A stretch of DNA of 64,000 nucleotides, taken from positions 121,232 through 185,231 of the forward strand of contig JAKSZP010010630.1 in NCBI GenBank assembly GCA_022478985.1, written 5' to 3'. The notes under the pieces were generated by a model that saw only the letters and a program-made list of their open reading frames with translations, had not been told where the DNA came from and searched no databases. Position numbers and translations under genes: made by a program. The DNA comes from Massospora cicadina (Eukaryota > Entomophthoromycota > Entomophthoromycetes > Entomophthorales > Entomophthoraceae). Positions 45,471 through 56,330 of this stretch are shown here, one piece after another (position 1 is the stretch's first letter; each line of letters begins with the position of its first letter).

Positions 45471-45599
45471 CTATCCATCCTCAAGGATTCTCCATAACCT
45501 CGAATGAACCTGGAGCTATTGTACCTGGAGAAGAAGTTTTGGTATCCAATAATAATGAAGAAATCGATACTGCTTACTCTTCTCCTAATGACCATCCCA

Positions 45600-46480
45600 T
45601 GTTCCTCATGCTATTGCTCCAGTTAAGAAGTCTGGTTACCCATGTCGCAGTTCAAATTCATAAAATTTCAGTCCTTTCCATAGTTGACAGTGGCTCCCCA
45701 TGAGCGTCAAATCATCCAATTTAATGAAGGGCATCAAGATCTCTCCAGATTTGCCACACTATATGGAGTATGGTCCAGCTGGCCCACAATGCACCCAATC
45801 TATAGGGGCTTATTCCTCTCTACTGGTACAGTTTGGAAAACTTGCTGTAAACATCCCCGCTTTCATGCTAGAAAACCCTAGCTATGACCTGCTCTTTGGG
45901 ACTCAGTTCCTTCGAGACTATTCAACATTACTCCATTATGATGACGGCTTTCTATCCCTACTAGGGCATCAGGTCCCTCTGATCTTCAAAAACTCTCATA
46001 ATTCTAAAACAGAGGTCAAAGCCCAGCCTGTTTACTGGAGAGTGAAGGTTGAATTGATCAGCTTGAATATCACATTAAGGGCTCCCAAGTCCAACTACCC
46101 CCTCCTACTGTTGATGGGCAAGAGGGCATGCCTATCTACTTACCTAGGGCGACTACAATACCTCTGAAGTCCCAAGACATTGCCAACACCTGGGTCCATG
46201 TCAACATCCCCTCTGGATACCTATTGGAAATTTGAGGCCTAGACAACCTGTCCACAAAAAGAGGTGCTAACCTGCCTGGGGATCCTAGATCCAGCTTATG
46301 CCGTATCTATATCAGTGTTTTTGGTCAACCTTACTAACAAACCCAAAATAGTAGGTCCAACCAGTCCCACCATATATGTCCACCTTCTACCAGTGGAGGC
46401 TATTGCTGATGTCCGAAGTTTTGGGGAATTAAGGCAATTTGGCTTAGAGACGCCACTATAGGTCATCCTGGTCAACACTA
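45600..46480 (+). pseudogene. Protease and linker of element F
   Basis: LSIVDSGSP at about 45675-45705 is the retropepsin active site in the DSG form, immediately followed by a stop. Downstream are MKGIKISPDLPHYMEYGPAGPQCTQSIGAYSS and FMLENPSYDLLFGTQFLRDYSTLLHYDDGFLSLLG (45700-46000), the rest of the protease. The linker GILDPAYAVSISVFLVNLTNKPKI (about 46280-46350) and VHLLPVEAIADVRSFGELRQFGLE lead to RT. Confidence 0.8.
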
Positions 46481-47360
46481 GTATTTGAAAGGACCTCTCA
46501 GATGACCTACAATATAAGGTTCAAGAGTTGTTAGAGGAGTATTCAGAATTATTTTTGGCCTTGACCTACGACTTTAAAAATGAATGGAGTCCTACATCAT
46601 GTGGAAAATGGTGACGCTCCCCCTTCCAGTCTCATCTTTACCAAAAAAGCAAGGTTGAAGAGGCCCAGGTGATGGTGGAACTCAAACAACTACTCAATGC
46701 TGGGCTCCTGGTACCATCATAAAGCCCTTGGGCCTCTCCTCTTCTACTGGTTTGGAAGAAGGACAGCAGCCACCTTGTGGTGATGGACTACTGAAGACTC
46801 AACTCCTTCACCAAGAAGGAAAGTTTCTTCTGCCCCTAATTGATGATTCCCTCAATCTTCTTGCCAATCTCAGTACTTTTCTGCCATGGAACTTGCCAGC
46901 AGATATCGGCAAGATGAGCTCGTCCCTGAAGATCAAGCCAAGTGTGCTCTCATAGCCAACAAAGGACTATTAAAGCCCGCAAGGATGTCCCAGGGCCTTT
47001 GTAACGCCCCGGCCACTTTCCAATGTTCCATGGACGGGATCCTTGGGGACTTGAAGCTTTCATGCATCCTCGTCTACCTAGATGTCATTTTTGTTTTCTC
47101 ACAAACCTTAAAAGGACACATTGAGCATCTCAGGGAAGTTTTCAATCAGCTCCAAAAGTCTTCTATAAAGCTTAAGCCTTCAATTTGCTCCTTCTTTTAA
47201 TCAGAACTGGAGTTTCTGGGACACAAAGTTTCCAAGGATGGCATCTATCCTATACAAAGCAAGGTATGCGACATAGAGAGAATGTCACGCCCCCAAAGCT
47301 TAAGTGATATCCAGGTATTCCTAGGCATGGTGGCTATTATCGTCATTTTATCCCCTAGTT
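46481..47360 (+). pseudogene. Reverse transcriptase of element F
   Basis: LLEEYSELFLAL-like entry, then HLYQKSKVEEAQVMVELKQLLNAGLLVPS (about 46635-46720), a stop, SFFCP.IDDSLNLL and the palm ARMSQGLCNAPATFQCSMDGILGDLKLSCILVYLDVIFVFSQTL (46980-47110). The catalytic YLDD is YLDV, so the second Asp is lost. The thumb HIEHLREVFNQLQKSSIKLKPSICSFF continues to 47200, and LSDIQVFLGM is at about 47305. Several breaks. Confidence 0.85.
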
Positions 47361-47880
47361 TGCCGACCTAGCTAAGCCACTATTCTACCTCCTGAATAAG
47401 AATGTGCCGTTTGAATGGCGGCCTGAACAAGAACAGGCTTTTAATGCCTTGAGAACTGTTCTATATACTAAACCCATTCTAGTCCATCTGCGCTTTGACC
47501 AACCCTTCTTATTGTTTACAGATGCAAAGATGTTGCCGTAGGGCTATCCTAGCTCAACACTATGAAAACCAAGTTGACCATCCCATGGACTATGTTAGTA
47601 AGACGCTAGTAAAGTTGAATGTAACTACAGTGTTACAAAGAAGGAGTAGCTAACTGTTTGCTAACCATCAAACATTTCCAGCCTTATCTCTATGGTACTC
47701 ATTTTACTATTGTACAGACCACTCCTTGCTCCAGTGGCTTCAGCAAATGAAGGACCCAGATGGCCGACTAGCCAGGTGGGCTTTATGAGTACAGATCTTG
47801 ATTTTACCATTATCCATCATGCAGGCGCAATTCACCAAAATGCCAACAGCCTCTCCAGGATGCCATTGCTGGCAGCATTG
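47361..47880 (+). pseudogene. RNase H domain of element F
   Basis: FEWRPEQEQAFNALRTVLYTKPILVHLRFDQPFLLFTDA (about 47410-47525), a break, HPMDYVSKTLVKLN, then HFTIVQTTPCSSGFSK-like text in a shifted frame. The end is ARWALxVQILDFTIIHHAGAIHQNANSLSRM (about 47775-47865). Confidence 0.78.
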
Positions 47881-49030
47881 ACCCCCGAGGAGGACTTGTT
47901 GTATGATCTAACAGGCCAACCTGAGCAGTGGGAGTTGAAGACCTCCAAGGTCCCATCAAAGTCCAAAAGATGACTCAAGACACTCAAATTAAGGATGAGC
48001 TGCTTTACAAGAAGGTCAATAAGAAGTGGCTCCCATATGTCCTCACCCTTAAACTGATGTTATTCAAGAGGGCCTTTACTGTGGGACATGGGGCTGTTAA
48101 GAAGACTCACGACAAGGCTAAAGTCAAGATGTTACTGGGACCAAATGGTAGAAACCATCCAAGAGGTCTTGGATGCATGTATGACTTGCTAATCCCAAGA
48201 CTGAGCCATTCTTGATTTTAACGCTCAGTCATAGCCCCAAAAGGGCCCTTCAATGTCGTTAGCATTGATGTGTGGGCCCTCTTCCCACTGGGTTGCATGG
48301 CCATAAGTATATTATCCTAGCTGTGGACCACTTAACCAAGTGGGTTGAAGCGATTTTGATCCCAGCTGCCACTGCCAAAGCCACAGCTCTCTTCCTTGTT
48401 TGATCCGTTTTCACCCAGCATTAGTGCCCCCAAACCTTACTTTCAGATAATGGGTTTAATTTACCTTCACAGATAGTACAAGAACCTACCTCGCTATTTG
48501 GCACCACCCAGAGTTTCGCTGCCCCTTACCACCCATCAACAAAATAGGTCGTTAGAACGTGCTAACGGAACTCTTATCTCCAATTTATGAAAGATGGCCG
48601 CCTTTGATCCTGCTAGCTGAAACCACTACTTACCCAGCTCTTTGCTTGCCTACAAGATAATCTACCACCGAGTCATCAAGATGTCCCCTTTTGAAGCCCT
48701 ATATGGGCGTGAACCTTAGCTACCAAATAGCATCCAGCCATTGCTCAAGACCTTCCAGACCTGAGAACTCTGAATTAACTATGAGGGCCTTAGCTGATGA
48801 AATTGTCCGGCTTCAAGCCCTAACCACACATGGCATTGTCACCACTATAGAAAGAGAGAAATCCCGATCTAATCTCGGCCAACCCTCCTTACCAACTTTC
48901 CATTTAGTTGACCTTGTTCTCTTCTATCACCATCACTTGGAGGCTGACAGAATAAGGCAGACGTTCTTTGGTCTGTACCTTGTAAGGTCATTCAATAAAG
49001 GTGAAATCAGAGTACTCCATTGCCAATGAT
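47881..49030 (+). pseudogene. Integrase of element F
   Basis: ELLYKKVNKKWLPYVLTLKLML (about 48000) then FTVGHGAVKKTH (finger His). The CxxC is lost in stops near 48175. Core: NVVSIDVWALFP (first Asp, about 48250), AVDHLTKWVEAILIPAATAKATALF, LSDNGFNLPSQ (second Asp, about 48445), and SLERANGTLIS (Glu, about 48550) after a stop. VIKMSPFEALYGREP (about 48675) and LPTFHLVDLVLFYHHH (about 48890-48935) end it. The catalytic triad is present but the frame is broken repeatedly. Confidence 0.8.
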
Positions 49031-49101
49031 AACCAGGGGACCGTGTCTAATAGGGTGCATGGCCAGTTCCTTTGTCCCTATACTCCCCTCTGACAGGATC
49101 T

Positions 49102-49111
49102 CAAGGGGCGT
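49102..49111 (+). other. Polypurine tract of element F
   Basis: CAAGGGGCGT directly before TGTCAGGATTC, the start of the 3' LTR. Confidence 0.65.
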
Positions 49112-49486
49112 TGTCAGGATTCAAGATGAAAAACAAATCGAATTTCTCACTTCCAAATTGAGCTACAGTGAATCAACTCTTGAACCTATTTGACTGATGC
49201 CTTATCTTACTGATACTGATCCCAAACTCAGTCAGGTCTCTACCTGCGGTTGAGGATCAAAGGAGACGACTTCAGGAGTCCCATCCTCAATTTCTGAGTC
49301 ACATGAATTGGAGTTTCCACCAATCCAGTCATGGAGGCAGCGAAATACAATGATGGCGCCAAACAGGTGTTCAATCTGGAAGGCTATGAAAGATCCTAAA
49401 TGGATGAGGCCACAAAGATCCTTGAGGCACCGTGTACCCACACACCCTATAAATTTTGACACTTTAATATAATAAAATATTTGGTT

Positions 49487-51420
49487 TTTTAAAAATTCTC
49501 TCTCTCAATTCGCTCACTTTTGTTCAAATTGTAGTTTGAAATTTAGTAAAAACAGATCCACTCATCATCGCCATATTCAAGTTACCTATGTCAATGCATT
49601 CAACGCCCACTGCCCCATGTGGGGGCAGTGGTGCGCCACCTCCTAATGTTTTTGGCCATTTCTGAAATTTATTCAGGTTGGATCAGCTAGCCCTCCAAAT
49701 TCTTCAGCATACTATGTCCCACCTAAGGACTTAGACTTACAACTCGCCCAAACCCAGGTGGTGCCACGCTGCCCCCTTGTTCTCCCCCCGGAGCAACATG
49801 CTTTCAGCCTTCAGGTTGAATATGGCAAGTAGTTCCCCTATTCAGATAAAGCCATTATTGAATTAGCACAGGCTGTTATGCAGCCTGCAGGCTTTATCAA
49901 CTTCCACCCCTTCAAGGGGTATTTTGATCTTGGCTTCTCAAGTGAAGCTGATGCTGCAGTAGCAGCTACCATTCCCCTGGTGTTCCAGGGCACCCCCCTC
50001 CCAACTACTTATAACTGGTTGCCCACTGATACCACTCTTGTAGTTCAGTTTGCAGGCCTCCCTAACCACCTACCACCCAAAATTTTAATGAATGAAATTA
50101 TTGTTGGATTATCAGAATATGGTTCCAATACCATAATACAATTCAAGTTTCTTAATGGAGCCATTCGCCTTGCGGGCCCCCACACCTTTGTAACTATATG
50201 TCCAGTATCAACAGAAATAGCCCTCTCAATCCCCCTCGCACCACTATCCCCTTTGCCCCAGGCCATCCTTTTTGGGCTTGAGTGGATGGAGGGCGCACCA
50301 TTTTCCCTACCTGTTTTATACTGAACCATTTAAAATGTTGCTGCCCCTCCATCTCACGAGCTATGCATTAACACCCAACTCTATGCATGATGACCTCATA
50401 GCCGATTCAATAACATTTTCAAATGGGGCACTATCCTTCCACCCTCCCCCAAAGTGGTAGCCACAGCAACCACTGAATTAACAAACTAAAAATTACCTCA
50501 ACGAACCTCTTCTCCTGAACCCACCAAATAGGAGCCATAATGGACTAAAGTAAGTTTGAAACCATCCTACCAGTTAAACTCAACAGATAACCCATATGCA
50601 AATAAAGTAATCAAATTTAACCTAAATACATGGAATTATTTGGTTGAGATTGATGAATTAGAGAGCTTATCCCTGAATCTAAATGGGCTGGGCCCCCTCC
50701 ACACAAAATGTACCTCAATACTGATTATGCGGCCCAATTCCCAAAGCGCCATTATGTGCCCCGCCCTGAGGCCACCCCATTCAAAAGTGATCACCAACTA
50801 ACTGAAGAGGCAGTTGCCTCCCTCAAATGTCGCCAAACCCATAAAGCCATTGCAAAATCAGTTGAAGTAATAGCTACGGGCCTGCCACCTCCTATTCTAC
50901 CTGGTACCAAGCTTCCAAAACAGAAAAAAGATCATCTCTGAACTATCAGGCAGCAAATTCAAAGTTTAAAAAAACAGTTGTCACAAAGTTTGGCCCAAAG
51001 ACCTGAATTACCTGCAACAACCTAGAAACTATCGCCACCCTACCTAAAGTACGCCTGGAGGCGGAAAAAGCACTTGTAGACTATATTTTCACCATCCTCA
51101 TTGCACACATTGAGTTGCAAGCACCTTTTGTTGTCTTGACCACCATTTCCATGATGCACCACCATAATTGCTATCAGCTTTGTGCCACTAGATGTCCACA
51201 ACAGATGAGTAAGAAGAGCCTCCTTATCCCCCTTCACCCACCGCCATGGATGTATAGCGGTTTCCACTTCTGACTTGGTTGATGTGTTTTGTTTGATTTT
51301 TGTGTCAGTTTGAGTGTACCCATCCATCTAATTTTGACTTTATTTTAATGTAATTTCAATATTTAGCACATTTGAGCATTGAATATTCTGTCCCCTGGTT
51401 GGCTTGCCTCAGTTAATAAA
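49487..51420 (+). mobile_element. ORF1-only retroposon H1 with LINE 3' tail
   Basis: About 1.9 kb inside the F LTR. It encodes only an ORF1-type protein, followed by about 400 bp and the tail TCTGTCCCCTGGTTGGCTTG then CCTCAGTTAATAAAAG shared with LINEs and the SINE. There is no endonuclease or RT. The same layout occurs in H2, so it is not a one-off deletion product. A TSD is uncertain: TAATAAAATATTTGGT (about 49470) resembles TAATAAAAGATATTTAGT (about 51414) imperfectly. The 5' border is therefore approximate. Confidence 0.75.
49684..51030 (+). pseudogene. ORF1-like protein of H1
   Basis: A reading frame from about 49684 (PPNSSAYYVPPKDLDLQLAQ..) runs to 50324 with one stop near 49830. Its core, LQVEYGK.FPYSDKAIIELA..FDLGFSSEADAAVAATI, aligns with VEFGVRVYLDIQKTALWEKF..LDLGFKSK..ADEAAAV of LINE1 ORF1. 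LMNEIIVGLSEYGSNTIIQFKF aligns with the second LINE1 unit (LEQHLKDGLAIYGKIQSFEM). The C-terminal half (about 50560-50940) has MYLNTDYAAQFPKRHYVPR and RQTHKAIAKSVEVIATG, like the KQAHRAMAKEAAKAI tail of LINE1, but I see no CCHC knuckle. Breaks near 50324 and 50800; further coding (LPKVRLEAEKALVDYI) reaches about 51085. Confidence 0.7.
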
Positions 51421-51535
51421 AGATATTTAGTATTCTATCCATTCTTCCATTTCCTTTTTGACCCTTTTTGCAAATTTTAAGCTTTGAGCCCACCTTCAGA
51501 CCTCGGCAACAGTCTAAAGAAATGTAAAGCTGACA

Positions 51536-54065
51536 CATAGAATAAGACAAACAGTGACCTCTAATCCTTTTATCTACTGAGGCAACTGAGTACAGTCAAC
51601 TTATGGTGCACCTGGATCAACCAGAGTTAACCTGGAATTTAAGCCAAGCCATACCTGTGACTCCATCATTTACTGAGACTGTAGAGTATGCTTTAATTAA
51701 AAAGGACATTGATGCTCTGCAACAAGCTAAATAAGACTAATTCAACTTAACTTATACTCAAAAAGAATTTAGAAAACTAACAGATCAACTTTGCAATAAT
51801 GATCCATAGAAAAACCGCAGGAAAGGACTCTTAGTTGACGTGTCTGGATGACTGCATACTGTGAGAAAAGAATAAAATATCAAGAAAAATTTATGTCAAA
51901 ATTTCCACCATGAAGTAGAAAAATTAGAAGAAATTTTATTGATAGATTTAATTGCAGTATAGAAAAGGATGAGACGCTCATAGAAACTGTATGCAAACCA
52001 ATAAGATGAAAAACATGGAAATCTGGTAGCAAAAGTTCAGTATATGAAGAAATTATCTCTACATGGTAATTTATCTATCATTGCCATACTCTGGCAGAAT
52101 CTGCCTCAGTATAGCGTAGAAACACAGGGAACCAGGTTTTACCTTCCATCTAGTTTACTCATCTCATACCAGTACCACTTTCCAGAACTTAAAGTTCAAC
52201 AGTATATGCCAAGAGTTTTTATCATGGAGGGGAATGAGAACTTCCGCTTCAACAAGCTACACCCCTTCAGCAGAGTTAGAAATATATAAGAATTCACTAA
52301 ACATTTTGAGTTTGCTGTAAAAAGGCATCATATTTGCGTAGAACTAAAATATTAATATCTGTACAGGCTCCCGCCATGCCCAATAAATTAAAATGGGCAA
52401 TATACCCCTTCTGATAAAGAAAAGGGAAGGGAACTTAAGTAGACGCGCTAGAAAAGATAGCAGATTTAAGGCAAACTACCTAGATAAACGTTGGGTGTCA
52501 ACAGCTTCTCCCAAATTTAACTTTTTTCTCTATCAAATAATGTAAAATCCAATTCAGCCATAACTCTCTAAACAACCAAATCTATTTTGGAGAAAATTGA
52601 GAGTATGTGCAGAAGAATCCGCACAAGAACCAGCAGATTGAAATTGGATCCTCAAAATGGGCTAAAATATAGAGTTCAATATAGCAGAAATTTCACATTA
52701 AGTTGAACAAATATTTTTGTGAACATCAAAAATGAGGACAATTTAGAATGCAAGGAAACCAGACATGCTAGCGAAGATTGCCAGAGTGAACCACAAAAAC
52801 CACCCATATTTTCAAAAAGCGATATTACACAAAAGTCCCAGCGTTCTTGAGAAGATACATGCATCCAGTTATCAGAGATGTTCTGCTGTCCCCTCTTCTC
52901 ACTTCCATGAAATTAAAAACCTGACACTCTGCTAATGGTAGAGTTCTTGATTATTTCATTATATCCTTTAATAAAGAGTTAATTCCTCCCAAGAAAGCCT
53001 TTTAAATTTTTATAAATTATAATTGATTCTGGCCTCTCTGAAGAAACCATGACAACTTAGGGAGGACTCACGCTCTTTAAACTATGTAATGGCTGCGGCT
53101 GTCTCTCTGGTGCTTTATGCCTTAGCATCCCTCAGCAGAGAGAATCCCAAGAATTATCCCCAAAAAATGTTGCAACCACAGTTTATTCAAGAAACTGTAT
53201 ACACAAAAAATTACCCTAAATTGAACATCCAGTCATCTTATTTGATCCGCCTAATCAGGAGGAAGTTAAAACCCTTATCCAGTGGTTTTAAACATTAAAA
53301 ATGCTAATGGAATGGAAACCAATTTTGTAGGTGTCACTTCCTACTATCAAAGTGCAAGCCCAGGCTAACTTGGCTTTGATTCTAGGTTACACCCTGGAAG
53401 GTCAGAACAGCCACCCCCAGACAGCCCAACAAGTCTCCCCTCAGTGCGAGAAGCATGGTCAAGATTACTACCAGCACTCAGTATTGTGGTTGAAATGGGA
53501 TGTCGTTTATTGATCTGTATTTTCCACACCTATCCCTTTACAGATCTTATTTAAGAATAATCAGAACAGCGATGCTGTGCAGACTATGGATGATATCATG
53601 GGTACTATATTAATTCCAATGGAATCTAAGTCTTTTAAATGGCACGTTGGTTGTCTGAAAATCAAATCTTAGATGTTGAGAGCGCGGATCAATTAAATGT
53701 TACATTGAGAACAGCTCCGTGACCTAGCAGGAGGTAAACATACCATGTTGAGATGCTTTGGATGAGTTAAGAAGAGGGCACAGCAAAAGGCCAATATCCC
53801 TACCATCAAGCTTATAAGGAATGAAACCCTCACCAAGTTTTCTGACCAATTTTCAAAAGAGGACTATTTTAGTTATTAAAAGGATTTAACTATAGCGGAT
53901 GCTGGAATAACCATGACTTCAGCTGTAAAACCCATTGAGAGCATTTTAATTAAATAGTGACAGTTTTTCAATGGGACACACTCCCACTCAAGATAAAAAT
54001 TATATAAATAGATTACTGCTTTGTTTTGACCCAGATGCAGAACAGAAGCTGCTATTTGTAAGTTT
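51536..54065. other. Decayed unassigned DNA between F and G
   Basis: 2.5 kb without a recognised domain. On the plus strand there are short peptide-like stretches (MVHLDQPELTWNLSQAIPVT near 51605, MEGNENFRFNKLHPFSRVRN near 52225, MAAAVSLVLYALASLSRENP at 53089, KVQAQANLALILGYTLEGQN near 53345) interrupted by many stops. It may be the gag end of another plus-strand LTR element, but I cannot show it. Confidence 0.4.
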
Positions 54066-54221
54066 ATAAAGCACCTTCTGTGTCTCAACAGGGAGGAAAA
54101 TACTTCAGAACCAAGGAGGGGGCAAAAAGGCTGTTAACCCCCTCACCAACCAGAGCAATCTAGCCCATGATGTTAAAGAGGTGGGTGACACCAATTCCCT
54201 GAAAGTTGTCCTTTTGCCCCT
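54066..54221 (+). pseudogene. Unidentified ORF fragment, left part, split by element G
   Basis: After a stop at about 54064 one frame stays open to the G insertion point (VSTGRKILQNQGGGKKAVN .. DVKEVGDTNSLKVVLLP). It continues in the same frame at 60572 (LLLTTKELVEKIKEVYQEVV), once one TSD copy is discounted. The joined stretch is about 80 codons or more, ending in a Lys/Glu/Val-rich helix. Family unknown. Confidence 0.5.
54217..54221. repeat. TSD of element G, left copy (CCCCT)
   Basis: CCCCT, identical to 60567-60571. The match holds if the LTR ends CCAGA. If it ended CCA, a 7-bp CCCCTTC match would result, which is longer than usual for gypsy elements. Confidence 0.75.
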
Positions 54222-54560
54222 TCTGGAAGTATTGAATTACACTTCCAATGGGGCAGGTTGTATCTCGAAGTTACACTGGGCGGTTTCCCCAAAAATGCAT
54301 CGAAGTAAATAAGAAAATACAGGTTAAACTTGACCTAATTTTTATTTTTGAAAAGAGGAAAAATTTATATGCTTTTTTACAGTTCATAACCTATCAGAGT
54401 GAATTAATCTCTGCATGATCAAAGCTTCAATCATTTGATCAGGATCCAATTGATCATTAACTTTGATAGATTGTTTAGATTGCTCACTCCTTCCAATGAT
54501 GTCAGGGGAATTAAGGAAGGGGATTTTTTGGAGATATGCAAATTTGGTGAAATCCTGACA
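54222..54560 (-). repeat. 3' LTR of element G (left copy)
   Basis: TCTGGAAGTATTGAATTACAC to AATCCTGACA on the plus strand; on the minus strand it runs TGTCAGGATT...CTTCCAGA. It aligns with 60227-60566 from end to end. Confidence 0.93.
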
Positions 54561-54575
54561 CTTCCCCCCTCAAGG
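54561..54575 (-). other. Polypurine tract of element G
   Basis: On the minus strand CCTTGAGGGGGGAAG, directly before TGTCAGG. Confidence 0.8.
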
Positions 54576-55700
54576 TTTGATTGCGGTGGAGGATGACTTC
54601 TTAAAAACCTAGGATGAATATGATTTATCACAATACCAGTATCAGTATGAACAATCAAATATTCTAATCCTTTTTTGAGATATAACTCTATAAGGACCAG
54701 ACCAATTAGTTCCCAGCTTTTCAGTCTGTCCACCTGGATGAGAATGATAATACATAACACAATTTCCAATCTGATATTCAGGTAAGACTGGTTTATGTTG
54801 ATTGCTTCATAGAGTCTCTCTTCAAGTGGTGGTTTCAATCAAATTTATTTCTTGAGCCTGAAGGCGGATAATCTCATCAGCCAAATTTTTCATAACTAAA
54901 TTTGGAGTTTTTTAGGATGCTTTCTTTAAGGATAATCTGAACACTAGAAGGGACTGAAGGATCCCGGCCATATATACACTTAAATGGGGACATCTTGATA
55001 ATGCGGTGATAGCTTATCTGATAAGCAAACAAGGCATTAGGTAAATAAAAATTCCACCAAGTCAGATCAGTTGAGGCCATCTTCCTTAAAATTGAGACCA
55101 AGGTTCCGTTAACTCGTTCAATGGCCCCATTTGTGGATGAATTATATGGGACAACAAATCGCTGAGTAGTGTTAAATCATTTTGATAACTCCTGTAAAAG
55201 CTGCGAGGTGAAATTAGTCCCATTATCTGACATAAGGACCTTTGGACATCCATGTTTGGAATTAATATGCTGATATAGGAATAAGGCTGTATTTTTAGCC
55301 AAAGGGGTAGCAATTGAAATGACCTCAACCCATTTGGTCAAATGGTCAACGGCTATAATGATATACTGATGACCATGCACTCCTCGAGGAAAAAGCCCTA
55401 CAACATCAATGCTAACTACTTTGAACGCCTTAGTTGGGGAAATGACTTGATGTTGATGAGTAGTGTTGGTAGTTCCATGACGTTTGCAAGTAAGACATGA
55501 GTCAAGATTCTCCCAAATGAACTCGGTCATGTTGTTCCAATAGTATTGAGTCTTCAACCATTCTTGAGTTTTCTTTAAGCCGCTATGACCAACTTGTTCA
55601 TGACCTTCCATTACAGCGTGAAACCTGGAGTTGGGATGTAGGAAGGGCAACCACTTAGACTTGACTTTCTTATACAAAGCTCCATATTGAATCATATTAT
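54576..55700 (-). pseudogene. Integrase of element G
   Basis: Minus strand from 55695: YGALYKKVKSKWLPFLHPNSRF, then the finger EGHEQVGHSGLKKT..YYW and DSCLTCKRHG (complete HHCC). The core is VVSIDVVGLFPRGVHGHQYIIIAVDHLTKWVEV (first Asp), KVLMSDNGTNFTSQLL (second Asp) and, after a frame change near 55170, GAIERVNGTL (Glu, about 55110). MVSILRKMASTDLTWWNFYLPNALFAYQISYHRIIKMSPFKCIYGRDP is open at 55101-54877. The C-terminal domain (IGNCVMYYHSHPGGQTEK..WSGPYRVISQKRI) is at about 54770-54660. The catalytic and zinc residues are all present; frameshifts inactivate it. Confidence 0.9.
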
Positions 55701-55917
55701 CCTTGGTAATTGATTTTAGATAGGCTTGATCATCTTCAGTCTCTTGATCCCATAATTCCGGTCATCCAATAAAATTATACAAGCGTTCATCTTTTTCTGG
55801 TTCCAAGGTCAGAATAGGTTTGTTGGGTTAACCCAATTGCATTCTGATGCCGAGCTCCTGAGCGATGAACAATGAAAAAATCGTTATTTTGCAATTATAA
55901 AGCCCAACAGGCCAACC

Positions 55918-56330
55918 TCAAACAGGATCCTTCATATTCTGCAGCCATAATAAGGAGGAATGGTCTGTAATAATGGTGAAATGGGTACCATATAAAAAGG
56001 GCCAAAAATGCTTGATGGCCAAAATTACCACCAAACATTTCCGCTCAGTAACACTATAATTTCGTTCGTCCTTTGACAAAGTTTTGCTATAGTAAGCAAC
56101 AGGATGATCCTTATTTTCTTCATCACACTGAGATAAAATAGCCCCAATAGTGACATTGCTTGCATCCATATGTAGAAAGAAAGGCTTATCAAACTGGGGG
56201 TGAATTAGAACAGGTGCCTTCATCAAGGCAGTACGCAGAGAATTGAAAGACTGTTCTTGAGCTGATCCCCACTCAAAAGACACTCCTTTTTGCAATAGAT
56301 AAAATAAGGGTTCAGTCATATCATTAAAGT
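55918..56330 (-). pseudogene. RNase H domain of element G
   Basis: Part of an open frame 56433-55918. FEWGSAQEQSFNSLRTALMKAPVLIHPQFDKPFFLHMDASNVTIGAIL (first Asp, MDAS), KDHPVAYYSKTLSKDERNYSVTERKCLVVILAIKHFWPFLYGTHFTIITDHSSLLWLQ (Glu and Asp). The last part (about 55915-55840) is broken by stops. Confidence 0.87.

Larger units (their letters stand above)
49112..51535 (+). repeat. 3' LTR of element F, interrupted by H1
   Basis: Starts TGTCAGGATTCAAGATG and ends AATGTAAAGCTGACA, which matches the LTR end at 43420-43450. The retroposon H1 occupies about 49487-51420, leaving an LTR of roughly 490 bp. CCTATAAATTTTGAC at about 49446 is TATA-like, just left of H1. Confidence 0.7.
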
